Part shown: piece by piece, positions 49,061 through 57,876 of the stretch | How positions within the stretch are numbered: position 1 is the stretch's first letter | How the letters are laid out: the number at the start of each line of letters is the position of its first letter | DNA from: Kocuria carniphila | Lineage (GTDB): Bacteria > Actinomycetota > Actinomycetes > Actinomycetales > Micrococcaceae | Direction of reading: 5' to 3' | Length of the DNA: 64,000 nt | NCBI RefSeq assembly: GCF_004136555.1 | Contig: NZ_NOIT01000017.1 | Location: 33,953 to 97,952, forward strand | Made by a program: the position numbers and the translations under genes | The notes under the pieces: generated by a model | Databases searched by the model: none | Seen by the model: the letters and a program-made list of their open reading frames with translations, nothing else | What the model was told of the DNA's origin: nothing

Positions 49061-51061
49061 ATGGCTTCATGGATCGAGGATTACGCGCTGCTGTCCAACA
49101 TGCGCAGCGGCCCGTTGGTGTCCCGCACGGGCTCCGTCGACTGGTGGTGTGCACCCCGTTTTGATTCCCCGGCGATGTTCGCGTCCCTGCTGGGCACGCC
49201 GGACAATGGCCGGTGGCTGCTGGCGCCGGCGTGCGCCGTGGACGATGACGGTGAGGTCGACCTCGACCGCCCGGGCGTCACCGCTGTGGAACGCTTCTAC
49301 GCGGAGAACACCTTTGTGTTGCACACGGTGTGGACCACGGAGACCGGTACCGTGCGTGTCACGGACTTCATGCCGCTGTCCTCTCGCACCGCGCTGATTC
49401 GCCGCGTGGAAGGCCTGACCGGTGAGGTCGAGATCTTCCAGGACGTGCGCCTGCGCTTCAACTTCGGTGCTTCGGTGCCGTGGCTGAGCCGCTTTGACGT
49501 GGAGGAGAGCGACGAATCCGGTGAGCACACGGAAGGTGTGCTGGTGGGTATGGCCGGACCGGACGCCGTCGTCTTCCGTGGCGATCCGCTGCCCGAGGCG
49601 GACGAGGACCGTACCAAGCGTCGGCATGCCGGCACGTTCACCGTGGCGGCGGGCCAAACCAAGGACTTCTCGCTCACGTGGTTCCCGTCCCACAGCACGC
49701 CGCCGGAAGCGATGGACGTCAACGAGACCCTGACTGCCACGCTGAACCTGTGGCAGGAGTGGTCCGCGCTCTATGATCCGGCCGCGACCGAGGCCAAGCT
49801 CGCTGAGCGGGAGCAGACCAAGCGCGCCCCCACGGACGCGGAACGCTCCGCGGAACTGACCGTCACCCAGGACGCTCGCGAGGACATCATCCGCCGCAGC
49901 CTGCTGGTGGTGCGCGGCATGATGCACCAGGCGACCGGCGGCCTGATCGCCGCGGACACCACGTCGCTGCCCGAGGTGCTGGGCGGGGACCGCACCTGGG
50001 ACTACCGCTTGTCGTGGCCCCGTGATGCCGCCCTCGCACTGGAAATCATGCTGGACCACGGGCACGACCGCGAGGCAGCGCAGCTGCGCAACTGGTTGCT
50101 GCGCGCCGTCGCCGGGGATGTGGACCACCCCTCCAACGTCTACGGACTGGACGGTTCCGTGGTGGGCCGCGAACGGCTGGTCGATCTGCCCGGTTACGAG
50201 CGCGCCCGTCCGGTGCGCGAGGGCAACACCGCCGGCTCGCAGTACCAGGCGGACGTTGCCGGTCACGTGCTCGTGGTCTTCGAGCGCCTCCGACGCCGCG
50301 GGGTCCAGGAGGACCACCTGTCCTGGCCGTTGCAGCAGGGCTTGTTGCGCGCCGTGGTGGCCAACTACGAGGACAAGGATCAGGGCGTGTGGGAGATGCG
50401 CGGCGAGCCGCAGCACTACACCTACACACGCGTGATGATGTGGGCCGCGCTGCAGGCCGGTGTGGATGCCGTGCGCATTCACGGCCTGCCCGGTGACGTG
50501 GAGACCTGGGAAGAACACCGCGATCAGCTGGCCCACGAGATCTGGACCAACGGTTACGACCCGGAGGTCGGATCGTTCGTGCAGTACTACGGTTCCACTG
50601 CCGTGGACGCCTCGTTGTTGCAACTGCCCAAGGTCGGGTTCGTCGCATATGACGATGAGCGCATGTTGGGCACGGTGGCCCGGATCCAGAAGGAACTCAC
50701 GGATCGTTCCGGGCTGCTGCACCGCTACCGCAACCTGCCTCAGCTCACGGATTTGGACGACGTCGAGGCGTTCGCGTCCTCGATCGGTCAGGACGGTTTC
50801 GCGGGTCAGGCCGCGCCGTCGGTCTCGGCAACACTCCAGCTCGCGGACCAACTGGCCCGTTGCGAACGCGTGGAGGAGGCCGTGAAACTGCTGGACACCG
50901 TGCTCGGAGCTGCCAACGAGCTGGGTCTACTGCCCACCACGTTCTCGACCTCGGAACGCCGTGCCACGGGTAACTTCCCGCACTCTGAGTCGCACCTCAA
51001 CCTCATTCGCGTGCTCGACACCCTGGAAGTCATGCAGGGCAGGAGCTCCGCGCAATCGTGA
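49061..51061 (+). CDS. Glycoside hydrolase family 15 protein (glucoamylase/trehalase-like)
   Basis: A 666-residue cytoplasmic enzyme. An N-terminal beta-sandwich domain (about 1-260) begins I-E-D-Y-A-L-L-S-N-M-R-S-G-P-L-V, as in actinobacterial GH15 trehalases. The (alpha/alpha)6 barrel follows with W-D-Y-R-L-S-W-P-R-D-A near 315 and W-E-M-R-G-E-P-Q-H-Y-T-Y near 450, whose Glu is the likely general acid; G-N-F-P-H-S-E-S-H-L-N-L lies close to the end. The substrate could be trehalose or an alpha-glucan. No ribosome site is seen before the ATG. The last codon overlaps the azlC start (GTGA), an unusual pairing. Confidence 0.9.
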   Translation: MASWIEDYALLSNMRSGPLVSRTGSVDWWCAPRFDSPAMFASLLGTPDNGRWLLAPACAVDDDGEVDLDRPGVTAVERFYAENTFVLHTVWTTETGTVRVTDFMPLSSRTALIRRVEGLTGEVEIFQDVRLRFNFGASVPWLSRFDVEESDESGEHTEGVLVGMAGPDAVVFRGDPLPEADEDRTKRRHAGTFTVAAGQTKDFSLTWFPSHSTPPEAMDVNETLTATLNLWQEWSALYDPAATEAKLAEREQTKRAPTDAERSAELTVTQDAREDIIRRSLLVVRGMMHQATGGLIAADTTSLPEVLGGDRTWDYRLSWPRDAALALEIMLDHGHDREAAQLRNWLLRAVAGDVDHPSNVYGLDGSVVGRERLVDLPGYERARPVREGNTAGSQYQADVAGHVLVVFERLRRRGVQEDHLSWPLQQGLLRAVVANYEDKDQGVWEMRGEPQHYTYTRVMMWAALQAGVDAVRIHGLPGDVETWEEHRDQLAHEIWTNGYDPEVGSFVQYYGSTAVDASLLQLPKVGFVAYDDERMLGTVARIQKELTDRSGLLHRYRNLPQLTDLDDVEAFASSIGQDGFAGQAAPSVSATLQLADQLARCERVEEAVKLLDTVLGAANELGLLPTTFSTSERRATGNFPHSESHLNLIRVLDTLEVMQGRSSAQS

Positions 51062-51795
51062 GTGGTTCTTCCGCCGTTTCTGCCGGCTCCGATCACGCAG
51101 AACCGGTTATTCCTTGGCGCTCTTCACCCGCGGTGCGCGTGGGATTGTCGCTGGGCATCGCCACGGGCTTGTACGGCATCTCCTTCGGTGCCCTCTCGAT
51201 CGCGGCGGGGCTCACGTTCTGGCAGACGCAAGCCTTGTCCGCGCTGATGTTCACGGGCGGATCGCAGTTTGCGTTCATCGGTGTGCTCTCCGGCGGCGGT
51301 GGGGGAGCCGCGGCCCTGGGCGCTGCCTCGCTGCTGGGCGTGCGCAACACCGTGTACGGCATGACCATGAATGCGCTGCTGCGGCCGCAGTCCTGGCGCA
51401 AGCTGATCGCCGCCCAGATCACCATTGACGAATCCAATGCCGCGGCCTCCGCACAGCCCACCTTCTTGGAGCGCAAGCGCGGCTTCTGGGTGGCCGGCGT
51501 GAGTGTATTCCTGTTGTGGAATCTGTTCACGGCAGTCGGGGCACTGCTGGGTGACGCGGTGGGTGATCCCGGGCAGTGGGGTCTCGACGGCGCCGCCGTT
51601 GCCGCCTTCCTGGGGTTGCTCTGGCCGCGGTTGCGCGAACGCGAACCCCTGGCCGTTGCCGTGGTGTGCGGGGTGGTCACGGCCATCTGCATCCCGCTGG
51701 TCCCCTCGGGTATCCCGGTACTGGTCGCCGCCGTGGTCGCACTGACCTGGGGTCTGATCGGCGCGCGATCCGCACGGAAGAAGGCACGCTCATGA
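51058..51795 (+). CDS. azlC: AzlC family branched-chain amino acid exporter subunit
   Basis: A 245-residue membrane protein with about seven helices. The first helix and loop S-L-G-I-A-T-G-L-Y-G-I-S-F-G-A-L and the segment A-L-M-F-T-G-G-S-Q-F-A-F fit the AzlC family, which exports branched-chain amino acids with AzlD. GTG 51058 lies inside the GH15 stop, and the azlC stop overlaps the azlD start (ATGA), so all three are coupled. Confidence 0.9.
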   Translation: MSGSSAVSAGSDHAEPVIPWRSSPAVRVGLSLGIATGLYGISFGALSIAAGLTFWQTQALSALMFTGGSQFAFIGVLSGGGGGAAALGAASLLGVRNTVYGMTMNALLRPQSWRKLIAAQITIDESNAAASAQPTFLERKRGFWVAGVSVFLLWNLFTAVGALLGDAVGDPGQWGLDGAAVAAFLGLLWPRLREREPLAVAVVCGVVTAICIPLVPSGIPVLVAAVVALTWGLIGARSARKKARS

Positions 51796-52106
51796 GCATG
51801 TGGTTCTGGGTCCTGGGTGCCGCCGCGATCGCGTACGTCACCAAGCTCGTGGGGTACTTGGTTCCCGACGCCGTTCTGGACCACCCGCTCGTTCCTCGCC
51901 TGGCCGGGCTGGTCACCGCGGGTCTGCTTGCGTCACTCGTGGTGATGAACACCTTTGCCAGCGGAACCGCACTGGTCCTCGATGCCCGCGTGGGTGCATT
52001 GATCGTGGCCGGCATCGCGTTGTGGTTGCGCGCGCCGTTCCTTGCGGTGGTGATCCTTGGAGCCCTGACCGCGGCACTGTTGCGGTGGGCAGGTTGGGCG
52101 GCGTGA
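51792..52106 (+). CDS. azlD: AzlD family small subunit
   Basis: A 104-residue, about four-helix membrane protein, M-S-M-W-F-W-V-L-G-A-A-A at the start and T-K-L-V-G-Y-L-V-P as the family motif near 18-26, then H-P-L-V-P-R-L. It starts at ATG 51792 inside the azlC stop. It is the obligate partner of AzlC in export of branched-chain amino acids. Confidence 0.9.
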   Translation: MSMWFWVLGAAAIAYVTKLVGYLVPDAVLDHPLVPRLAGLVTAGLLASLVVMNTFASGTALVLDARVGALIVAGIALWLRAPFLAVVILGALTAALLRWAGWAA

Positions 52107-52500
52107 GCGGCGCCGAGAATGGAGGCCTAGAGATCTGAGCCACTTTAAGGCCAGTACGTGGATCCCAGACATTCTTAAGCCACTGGCGGGGACGATCTGC
52201 GGCTTGGGCATGACTCAGAATTGGGCGCTGGCGTGAAAATGTCTCAGATCGTCCGCCGGAACCGCCTCCCGCCAGACCGTGCGGGTCCATTTCCGTCACC
52301 TGAGACTGCGTGGGGTTCGGTTCGTGGATGTCGATGGACCGCAGGCAGTCAGATCGGGTCTGCAAGGAACGAGGTGTGAGGTTGAGCGGGGCGGGGCTGA
52401 CCGAGCACGCGTAAGCGGCGGCGTCGGCGCCTGAAAATTGACCGTGGAACGCGACTAAAATGTTACTTTTCGTCATCCTGTGATCTCGACTACTCATCAG
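52107..52500. repeat. Structured intergenic region between azlD and putA
   Basis: No gene is apparent in the roughly 500 bases before putA. A large hairpin pairs 52185-52199 (GGCGGGGACGATCTG) with 52245-52257 (CAGATCGTCCGCC) with one extra G. The block 52228-52247 is, on the minus strand, CTGAGACATTTTCACGCCAG, nearly identical (18 of 20) to the left arm of the putA terminator at 56256-56275. Further CTGAGACTGCGTGGGG lies near 52305. The hairpin may end azlCD transcription. Confidence 0.65.
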
Positions 52501-52615
52501 GGTGCTGAACACGATAGCGTTGGTAGACCAGCCATGCAGGGCCCGGATCACCTCGGCTGGTGACCGAGGGAATGCCTCGGTATCTCAGCCGGGCCAAGAT
52601 CCTGGAGGTGCTGCG

Positions 52616-55600
52616 ATGACCAGCAACATCACCGCTTTGAGCGATCCCCGCGAACTCGCGGATGCGTCCGTAGACCTGGTGCGCCAGTGGCTTGACCGTG
52701 CGCAGGACAACAAGAAACGTAGTTCCCAGAAGAACCCCGCCGAGGACCGCCTGGCCACCGTGCTGCAGGATCCGCACGGGCTGGAGTTCACCGTGGGCTT
52801 CGTGGATCGTGTGATCCGCACGGAAGACACCAAGGCCGCGGCCAAGGCGCTGCAGGACATCGCCAAGCTGACCCCTGAATCGATGTCCGCCGTGGACCGC
52901 GCCCAGATCAAGGCCGGTACCGCGCTCTCGGACAAGCTTTCGTCCATCGTGGTTCCCGCCGCGCGTACCCGCCTGCGCCAGATGGTGGGACACATGGTGG
53001 TGGACGCCCGTCCCGGCCCCTTCGGCAAGTCCGTGAAGGCCATGAAGGAACAGGGCCACCGCCTCAATATCAACCTCCTGGGCGAAGAGGTGCTCGGCGA
53101 GCAGGAAGCCAAGAAGCACCTCAAGGACGCCAAGGATCTGCTGCACCGCTCGGACGTGGACTACGTCTCCCTCAAGGTTTCCTCCGTGGTGCCGCAGCTG
53201 TCCCACTGGGGATTCGATCGCACCGCTGACCGCGTGGTCGAGCGTCTGCTGCCGCTGTACGAGGCCGCCGCCTCCAAGGAGACCGGCACCATGTTCATCA
53301 ACCTGGACATGGAGATCTACTCGGACCTGGAACTGACCATGGAGGTCTTCCAGCGTCTGCTCAACAAGCCGCAGCTCAAGAACCTGGAAGCCGGCATCGT
53401 GGTGCAGGCTTACCTCCCGGACGCCCTGGGTGCCGTGGAGCGGCTCTCGGACTGGTCCGCCAAGCGCGTGGCCGATGGCGGTGCCCAGATCAAGGTTCGC
53501 CTGGTCAAGGGCGCCAACCTGGCTCTGGAGCGCGTGGACGCGGAGATGCACGACTGGCCCATCGCGACCATGCCGTCCAAACAGGCCACGGACACCAACT
53601 ACAAGCGCGTGCTGAGCTGGTTGTTCACCCCGGAGCGCATGCGCGGCCTCAAGCTGGGTGTGGCCGGACACAACCTCTTCGATATCGCCTTCGCCCACTT
53701 GCTCGCCAAGAAGCGTGGCGTGACGGACCGGATCGATTTCGAGATGCTCCAGGGCATGGCCACCGAGCAGAGTGAAGCCGTGTCCACGGACGTCGGTCAG
53801 CTGTTGCTCTACGTTCCGGCCGTGCGTCCCACCGAGTTCGACGTCGCCGTGTCCTACCTGGTGCGCCGCCTCGAGGAGAACTCCGCGAGCGAGAACTTCA
53901 TGTCCGGGATCTTCGATCTGTCCCCGGACAACCGGATCTTCAAGCGCGAGGAAAACCGCTTCCGTGCGGCCCTCGAGGATGTCGAAACGGACCCGGAGGC
54001 GCTTTCGCCCAGCCGTACGCAGGACCGCTCCCAGGAGACCGTGGGCGATGAGCCCACCCAGCCCTTGGACGAGCCGTTCCGCAACGAGCCGGACACGGAC
54101 ATCTCCACTCGCGCCAACCAAGCATGGGCTGAGAAGATCGCCGCGCATATCGCGGACAAGGAATGGTTCGAGAACCTGCCCGTTCCCGAGGTGCTCAAGG
54201 ACGTCGAGGACGACTCGACCGAGGCTGTCGAGGCCGTGAACGACGTCGTCGCGCGCGCCAAGGCTGCCGGCAAGACCTGGGCGGACACCCCCGCCCGCGA
54301 ACGCGCTGAGATCCTCAACCGCGCAGGCGACATCCTGGCCGCACGCCGTGGCCATCTCTTGGCCGTGGCCGGCGCCGAAACCGGCAAGGTGCTCGAGCAG
54401 GGCGACCCGGAAATTTCCGAGGCCGTGGACTTCTGCCGCTACTACGCGCGCCGCGCGCTGGAGCTGGAATTCGTGGACGGCGGTAAGTTCACCCCGCACC
54501 ACGTGACCGTGGTGACCCCGCCGTGGAACTTCCCGATCGCGATCCCCACCGGCACCACCGTGGCACCGCTGGCCACCGGCTCGGCCGTGATTCACAAGCC
54601 GTCCCCGGAGACCCGCCGTTGCTCGGCCGCCATTTGTGAGGCGCTGTGGGAGGCCGGTGTGCCCCGCGACGTGCTGCAGCTCGTGGACGCCGTGGAAGGT
54701 GATGCGGGCAAGACCCTCATCTCCCATCCGGACGTGCAGCGCGTGGTGCTGACCGGCGCGTACGAGACCGCTCAGCTGTTCGCCAAGTGGTTCCCCGAGC
54801 GCCCGCTCACCGCGGAGACCTCAGGTAAGAACTCCTTGGTGATCACCCCCAGCTCCGACCGCGACCAGGCCGTGTGGGATCTGGTGTCCAGCGCGTTCGG
54901 TCACGCGGGCCAGAAGTGCTCGGCGGCTTCGCTGGGCATCCTGGTGGGCTCGGTCGCTACGTCCGATCGTTTCCGCCGCCAGCTCATCGACGCCGCGTCC
55001 TCCATGGTGGTTGCGTGGCCCGATGACCTGCAGGCCTCCGTGGGTCCCACCGTTGAGAAGCCCGAGGGCAAGCTGCTCAAGGCACTCACCGAGCTGGAGC
55101 CCGGCGAGGAATGGCTGATCGAGCCCGAGCAGCTGGATGACTCCGGCAAGCTGTGGCGTCCCGGTATCCGCACGGGCGTGAAGCCCGGTTCGTTCTTCCA
55201 CCTGACCGAGTGCTTCGGTCCGGTGCTGGGTCTGATGCGCGCGGATGATCTGGACGAGGCCATCGAGCTGCAGAACGCCACGGATTACGGCCTGACCGCC
55301 GGCATCCACTCCCTGGATGCGGACGAGATCCTGCACTGGGTGGACCGTGTTCAGGCGGGTAACCTGTACGTGAACCGCGGTATCACCGGCGCCATCGTGC
55401 AGCGCCAGCCCTTCGGTGGTTGGAAGCGCTCGTCGGTGGGCCTGGGTGCCAAGGCCGGTGGACCCAACTACCTGGCGTCGCTGGGTCGCTGGTGCCGCGA
55501 AGACTTCACGTCCTCGGGTTCGGACCGCAGTGCGGCCGGCGCGTGGGTTTTGGAGCCGCGCGTGCACCGTGGACTGGATGCTGTTCTGCCCCTCGTTGGT

Positions 55601-56230
55601 GAAGATGATCAGGTGTGGCTGCGCCGCGCCGCGATGTCCGATCAGTCCGAGTGGCAGCGTGAATTCGGTCAGGTCAAGGACCCCACGGCCCTGGTCAGCG
55701 AGGCCAACTTGTTCCGCTACCGTCCTCGCACCGTGATCGTGCGCGCGGCAGAGGGCGCATCCCTGACCGACATCCTGCGTGTGGGTCTTGCGGCCTCGCG
55801 TTCGGGTTCGCATGTGATTCTCAGCCCGTCGGAGAAGCTGCCCGAGCAGGTGGGGCAGCTGTTCACCACGGTGCTCTCGCCGGCCTCGGATGTTGACTTC
55901 GCCCATGCACTGGGCGCCGGTTCGCTGGGTGCATTCGCGGAGCTGTCCGACAAGGAGATCCTCAACGACACCGACCTCAACGTGGACCACGGCGCTCGCG
56001 TCCGTGTGATCCAGCCGTGGGAGGGCACGGACGATGACCTCAAGCCGCTCTACGAGGTTCGCGCCGAGCACCCGGACATCGCCCTGATCACGGACGACGT
56101 GGTGGGTACCGGACGCATCGAGCTGATGTACATGCTCTCCGAGCAGGCCGTGTCCATCACCATGCACCGCTTCGGCAACCACAGCCCGTCCATGGATCGG
56201 GTGGTCACGGAGATCCGGGCCAACAAGTAA
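52616..56230 (+). CDS. putA: Bifunctional proline dehydrogenase / glutamate semialdehyde dehydrogenase PutA
   Basis: A 1204-residue enzyme turning proline into glutamate. There is no N-terminal DNA-binding domain, so it is not a self-repressor like enteric PutA. The FAD proline dehydrogenase barrel (about 70-450) has R-L-V-K-G-A-N-L-A-L-E and L-G-V-A-G-H-N-L-F-D-I-A. An acidic linker follows near 460-500. The aldehyde dehydrogenase (about 520-1000) has T-P-P-W-N-F-P-I-A, the catalytic Cys in G-H-A-G-Q-K-C-S-A-A and T-A-E-T-S-G-K-N. A further C-terminal part of about 200 residues is ALDH-like. ATG 52616 has CTGGAGGTG upstream. It ends at a strong terminator. Confidence 0.95.
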   Translation: MTSNITALSDPRELADASVDLVRQWLDRAQDNKKRSSQKNPAEDRLATVLQDPHGLEFTVGFVDRVIRTEDTKAAAKALQDIAKLTPESMSAVDRAQIKAGTALSDKLSSIVVPAARTRLRQMVGHMVVDARPGPFGKSVKAMKEQGHRLNINLLGEEVLGEQEAKKHLKDAKDLLHRSDVDYVSLKVSSVVPQLSHWGFDRTADRVVERLLPLYEAAASKETGTMFINLDMEIYSDLELTMEVFQRLLNKPQLKNLEAGIVVQAYLPDALGAVERLSDWSAKRVADGGAQIKVRLVKGANLALERVDAEMHDWPIATMPSKQATDTNYKRVLSWLFTPERMRGLKLGVAGHNLFDIAFAHLLAKKRGVTDRIDFEMLQGMATEQSEAVSTDVGQLLLYVPAVRPTEFDVAVSYLVRRLEENSASENFMSGIFDLSPDNRIFKREENRFRAALEDVETDPEALSPSRTQDRSQETVGDEPTQPLDEPFRNEPDTDISTRANQAWAEKIAAHIADKEWFENLPVPEVLKDVEDDSTEAVEAVNDVVARAKAAGKTWADTPARERAEILNRAGDILAARRGHLLAVAGAETGKVLEQGDPEISEAVDFCRYYARRALELEFVDGGKFTPHHVTVVTPPWNFPIAIPTGTTVAPLATGSAVIHKPSPETRRCSAAICEALWEAGVPRDVLQLVDAVEGDAGKTLISHPDVQRVVLTGAYETAQLFAKWFPERPLTAETSGKNSLVITPSSDRDQAVWDLVSSAFGHAGQKCSAASLGILVGSVATSDRFRRQLIDAASSMVVAWPDDLQASVGPTVEKPEGKLLKALTELEPGEEWLIEPEQLDDSGKLWRPGIRTGVKPGSFFHLTECFGPVLGLMRADDLDEAIELQNATDYGLTAGIHSLDADEILHWVDRVQAGNLYVNRGITGAIVQRQPFGGWKRSSVGLGAKAGGPNYLASLGRWCREDFTSSGSDRSAAGAWVLEPRVHRGLDAVLPLVGEDDQVWLRRAAMSDQSEWQREFGQVKDPTALVSEANLFRYRPRTVIVRAAEGASLTDILRVGLAASRSGSHVILSPSEKLPEQVGQLFTTVLSPASDVDFAHALGAGSLGAFAELSDKEILNDTDLNVDHGARVRVIQPWEGTDDDLKPLYEVRAEHPDIALITDDVVGTGRIELMYMLSEQAVSITMHRFGNHSPSMDRVVTEIRANK

Positions 56231-56251
56231 CCCGTTCTCTGACGCATAGCT

Positions 56252-56314
56252 AGAACTGAGACCGTTTCACGCCAGTTTCACCCGCTCCGGGTGGCGTGGG
56301 GCGGTCTCAGTTCT
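56252..56314 (+). terminator. Nested terminator hairpin of putA
   Basis: AGAACTGAGACCG (56252-56264) pairs perfectly with CGGTCTCAGTTCT (56302-56314), with smaller inner stems CACGCCA/TGGCGTG and CACCC/GGGTG. It begins 22 bases after the putA stop. Part of it is shared with the region upstream of putA. Confidence 0.85.
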
Positions 56315-56406
56315 TGGCCCAAACTTTTGAGTCCGTAAAAGTGCCGTTTCCCCCATTGTCAGACTGGTTGTGAGTCATGGTGGTCATGATCAGTGAGGGG
56401 TTTGAG

Positions 56407-56811
56407 ATGGCGATTTCTGCAGGGTACACCGATGATGAAATCCGTGATCTGGTGTTTGAATACGTGGGGTTAGCGCACGGGCAGAAGGAATTGTGGATGC
56501 AAGAGCGGGGTTTCTCGCGGGAGCGGATGAGTCGGTGGCGCAAAGCGATCTTCGATGGTGATCTCGACCGGGGACTGATTCCACGAGAGGGTAGTTCCAT
56601 GACCTCTCCCAGCCAATGGCGCAAAATCTCCCACCACAGGGAACAGCGCGAGGCAGAGAACCAAGCGTTACGAGCGCGGGTACGTGAGCTCGAAGCCACG
56701 AACGAAGCATTGGGAAAAGCTATCGGGCTCTTGCATCAGATCAACGAGCGAGAGCCCGATACGCCCAAGACGACCAAACCCAACAGTTCCTCCAAGCCGA
56801 AAATGAGCTGA
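56407..56811 (+). CDS. IS3 element OrfA (helix-turn-helix transposase subunit)
   Basis: A 134-residue protein from ATG 56407, which has a purine-rich GAGGGG site. The N-terminal helix-turn-helix part includes Y-T-D-D-E-I-R-D-L-V-F-E-Y and S-R-E-R-M-S-R-W-R-K-A; a leucine-zipper-like helix follows, H-R-E-Q-R-E-A-E-N-Q-A-L-R-A-R-V-R-E-L, as in OrfA proteins. The reading frame of OrfB is -1 relative to it and open throughout the overlap, so a frameshifted OrfAB is expected. Confidence 0.85.
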   Translation: MAISAGYTDDEIRDLVFEYVGLAHGQKELWMQERGFSRERMSRWRKAIFDGDLDRGLIPREGSSMTSPSQWRKISHHREQREAENQALRARVRELEATNEALGKAIGLLHQINEREPDTPKTTKPNSSSKPKMS

Positions 56812-56828
56812 TTACCCAGCTCAGTGCG

Positions 56829-57794
56829 GTGCTGGGCTCCCAACGCAAGGCGCTGGCGTTGGCTGGGCTCTCACGCTCGACGTGGCACTACCGTCACCAC
56901 CGCCGGCCCGCTCGTGCTGATCCGATCCCGCAATCACAGCGAGACTACCCCTCCAGGCTCAGCCGGGGTGAGCGCGAGCAGATCGAAGAACGCATCCTCG
57001 ATGGTTGGTCGAAACAGGTCTCGGTAGATCACTCCTTTGCCGCAGCCTGGGACGAGGGTGTGATGCTGGGCTCGCGGCGCAGCTGGTGGCGGATCGCTGG
57101 TGAGCTGAAGTATCAGGCACTGCGCCCGAAGATCCCCACCCACGCCGGTCACAAGAGCCCGCGCCCAGTCCCGGTGGTCACCGCTACCGCCCCCGGGCAG
57201 GCGTGGTCCTGGGATATCACCGATCTGTTCTCCCCGTGGCGTGGGATCGTGTTCAAGGCCTACAAGATCACCGATATCTACTCCCGCCAGATCGTGGGCT
57301 GGCGGGTGGAAGAACGCGAAGCCGATCATCTCGCCGTAGACATGTTCGCCACCGCGATCGCTGAGCACGGTGCACCCGAGGTCGTCCATGCCGATTCCGG
57401 GGCAGCGATGCGTTCCAACACCCTGCGCGCGGCCCTGACCGAGCACGGAGTGCGGCTTTCGCATAACAGGCCCTATGTCTCCAATGACAACCCATTTTCC
57501 GAGGCAGGATTTCGCACCATGAAGTATCGGCCCTCGTACCCTCGAATCTTCCAAACCCTACAAGCGGCCAGAACCTATCTCACCGACTACGTCAAGTGGT
57601 ACAACACCGAGCACAAGCACTCGGGGATCGCGCTGTTCACACCTTCTCAAGTCGCAGACGGGTCTTGGGAGCAGGTATGGCAGATACGCGATCAAGCACT
57701 GCAGGACTACTACGAGCAACACCCACACCGCTTCCGCATCAGACCCCGCACCCCGATACCAGCGAAGCTAGTCGGCATCAACCTTCCAACCTGA
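56829..57794 (+). CDS. IS3-family transposase OrfB (DDE integrase core)
   Basis: A 321-residue catalytic subunit. After an N-terminal HTH-21-like region the DDE core shows the first Asp in W-S-W-D-I-T-D, the second in V-H-A-D-S-G-A-A-M, and the Glu in N-D-N-P-F-S-E-A-G-F-R. N-T-E-H-K-H-S-G-I-A-L-F-T-P is the normal end motif. All three acidic residues are present, so the element looks functional. The GTG 56829 start is nominal; the frame is open upstream to about 56760, consistent with production by -1 frameshift from OrfA. Confidence 0.92.
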   Translation: MLGSQRKALALAGLSRSTWHYRHHRRPARADPIPQSQRDYPSRLSRGEREQIEERILDGWSKQVSVDHSFAAAWDEGVMLGSRRSWWRIAGELKYQALRPKIPTHAGHKSPRPVPVVTATAPGQAWSWDITDLFSPWRGIVFKAYKITDIYSRQIVGWRVEEREADHLAVDMFATAIAEHGAPEVVHADSGAAMRSNTLRAALTEHGVRLSHNRPYVSNDNPFSEAGFRTMKYRPSYPRIFQTLQAARTYLTDYVKWYNTEHKHSGIALFTPSQVADGSWEQVWQIRDQALQDYYEQHPHRFRIRPRTPIPAKLVGINLPT

Positions 57795-57876
57795 CTCACC
57801 ACAGGTTGACACCCTGCGTTTCGACTCAACGAATGGCACTTTTACGGACTCACATGTTTATGCGGCGCAGACGGCC

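Larger units (their letters stand above)
56328..57852 (+). mobile_element. Complete IS3-family insertion sequence
   Basis: A 1525-bp element bounded by perfect 18-base terminal inverted repeats TGAGTCCGTAAAAGTGCC (56328-56345) and its complement (57835-57852), starting with the TG dinucleotide usual for IS3. It contains an orfA-type gene and an overlapping-frame orfB with an intact DDE domain. The flanking 3 bases (TTT on the left, CAT on the right) are not a direct repeat, so no target duplication is visible. It lies between the putA terminator and the tail-anchored protein gene. Confidence 0.92.

Noticed and set aside
49067..56182. Long minus-strand frames (594, 745 and 453 codons) opposite the GH15 and putA genes
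   Set aside because: Shadow frames of strongly supported genes; no ribosome sites or conserved motifs.
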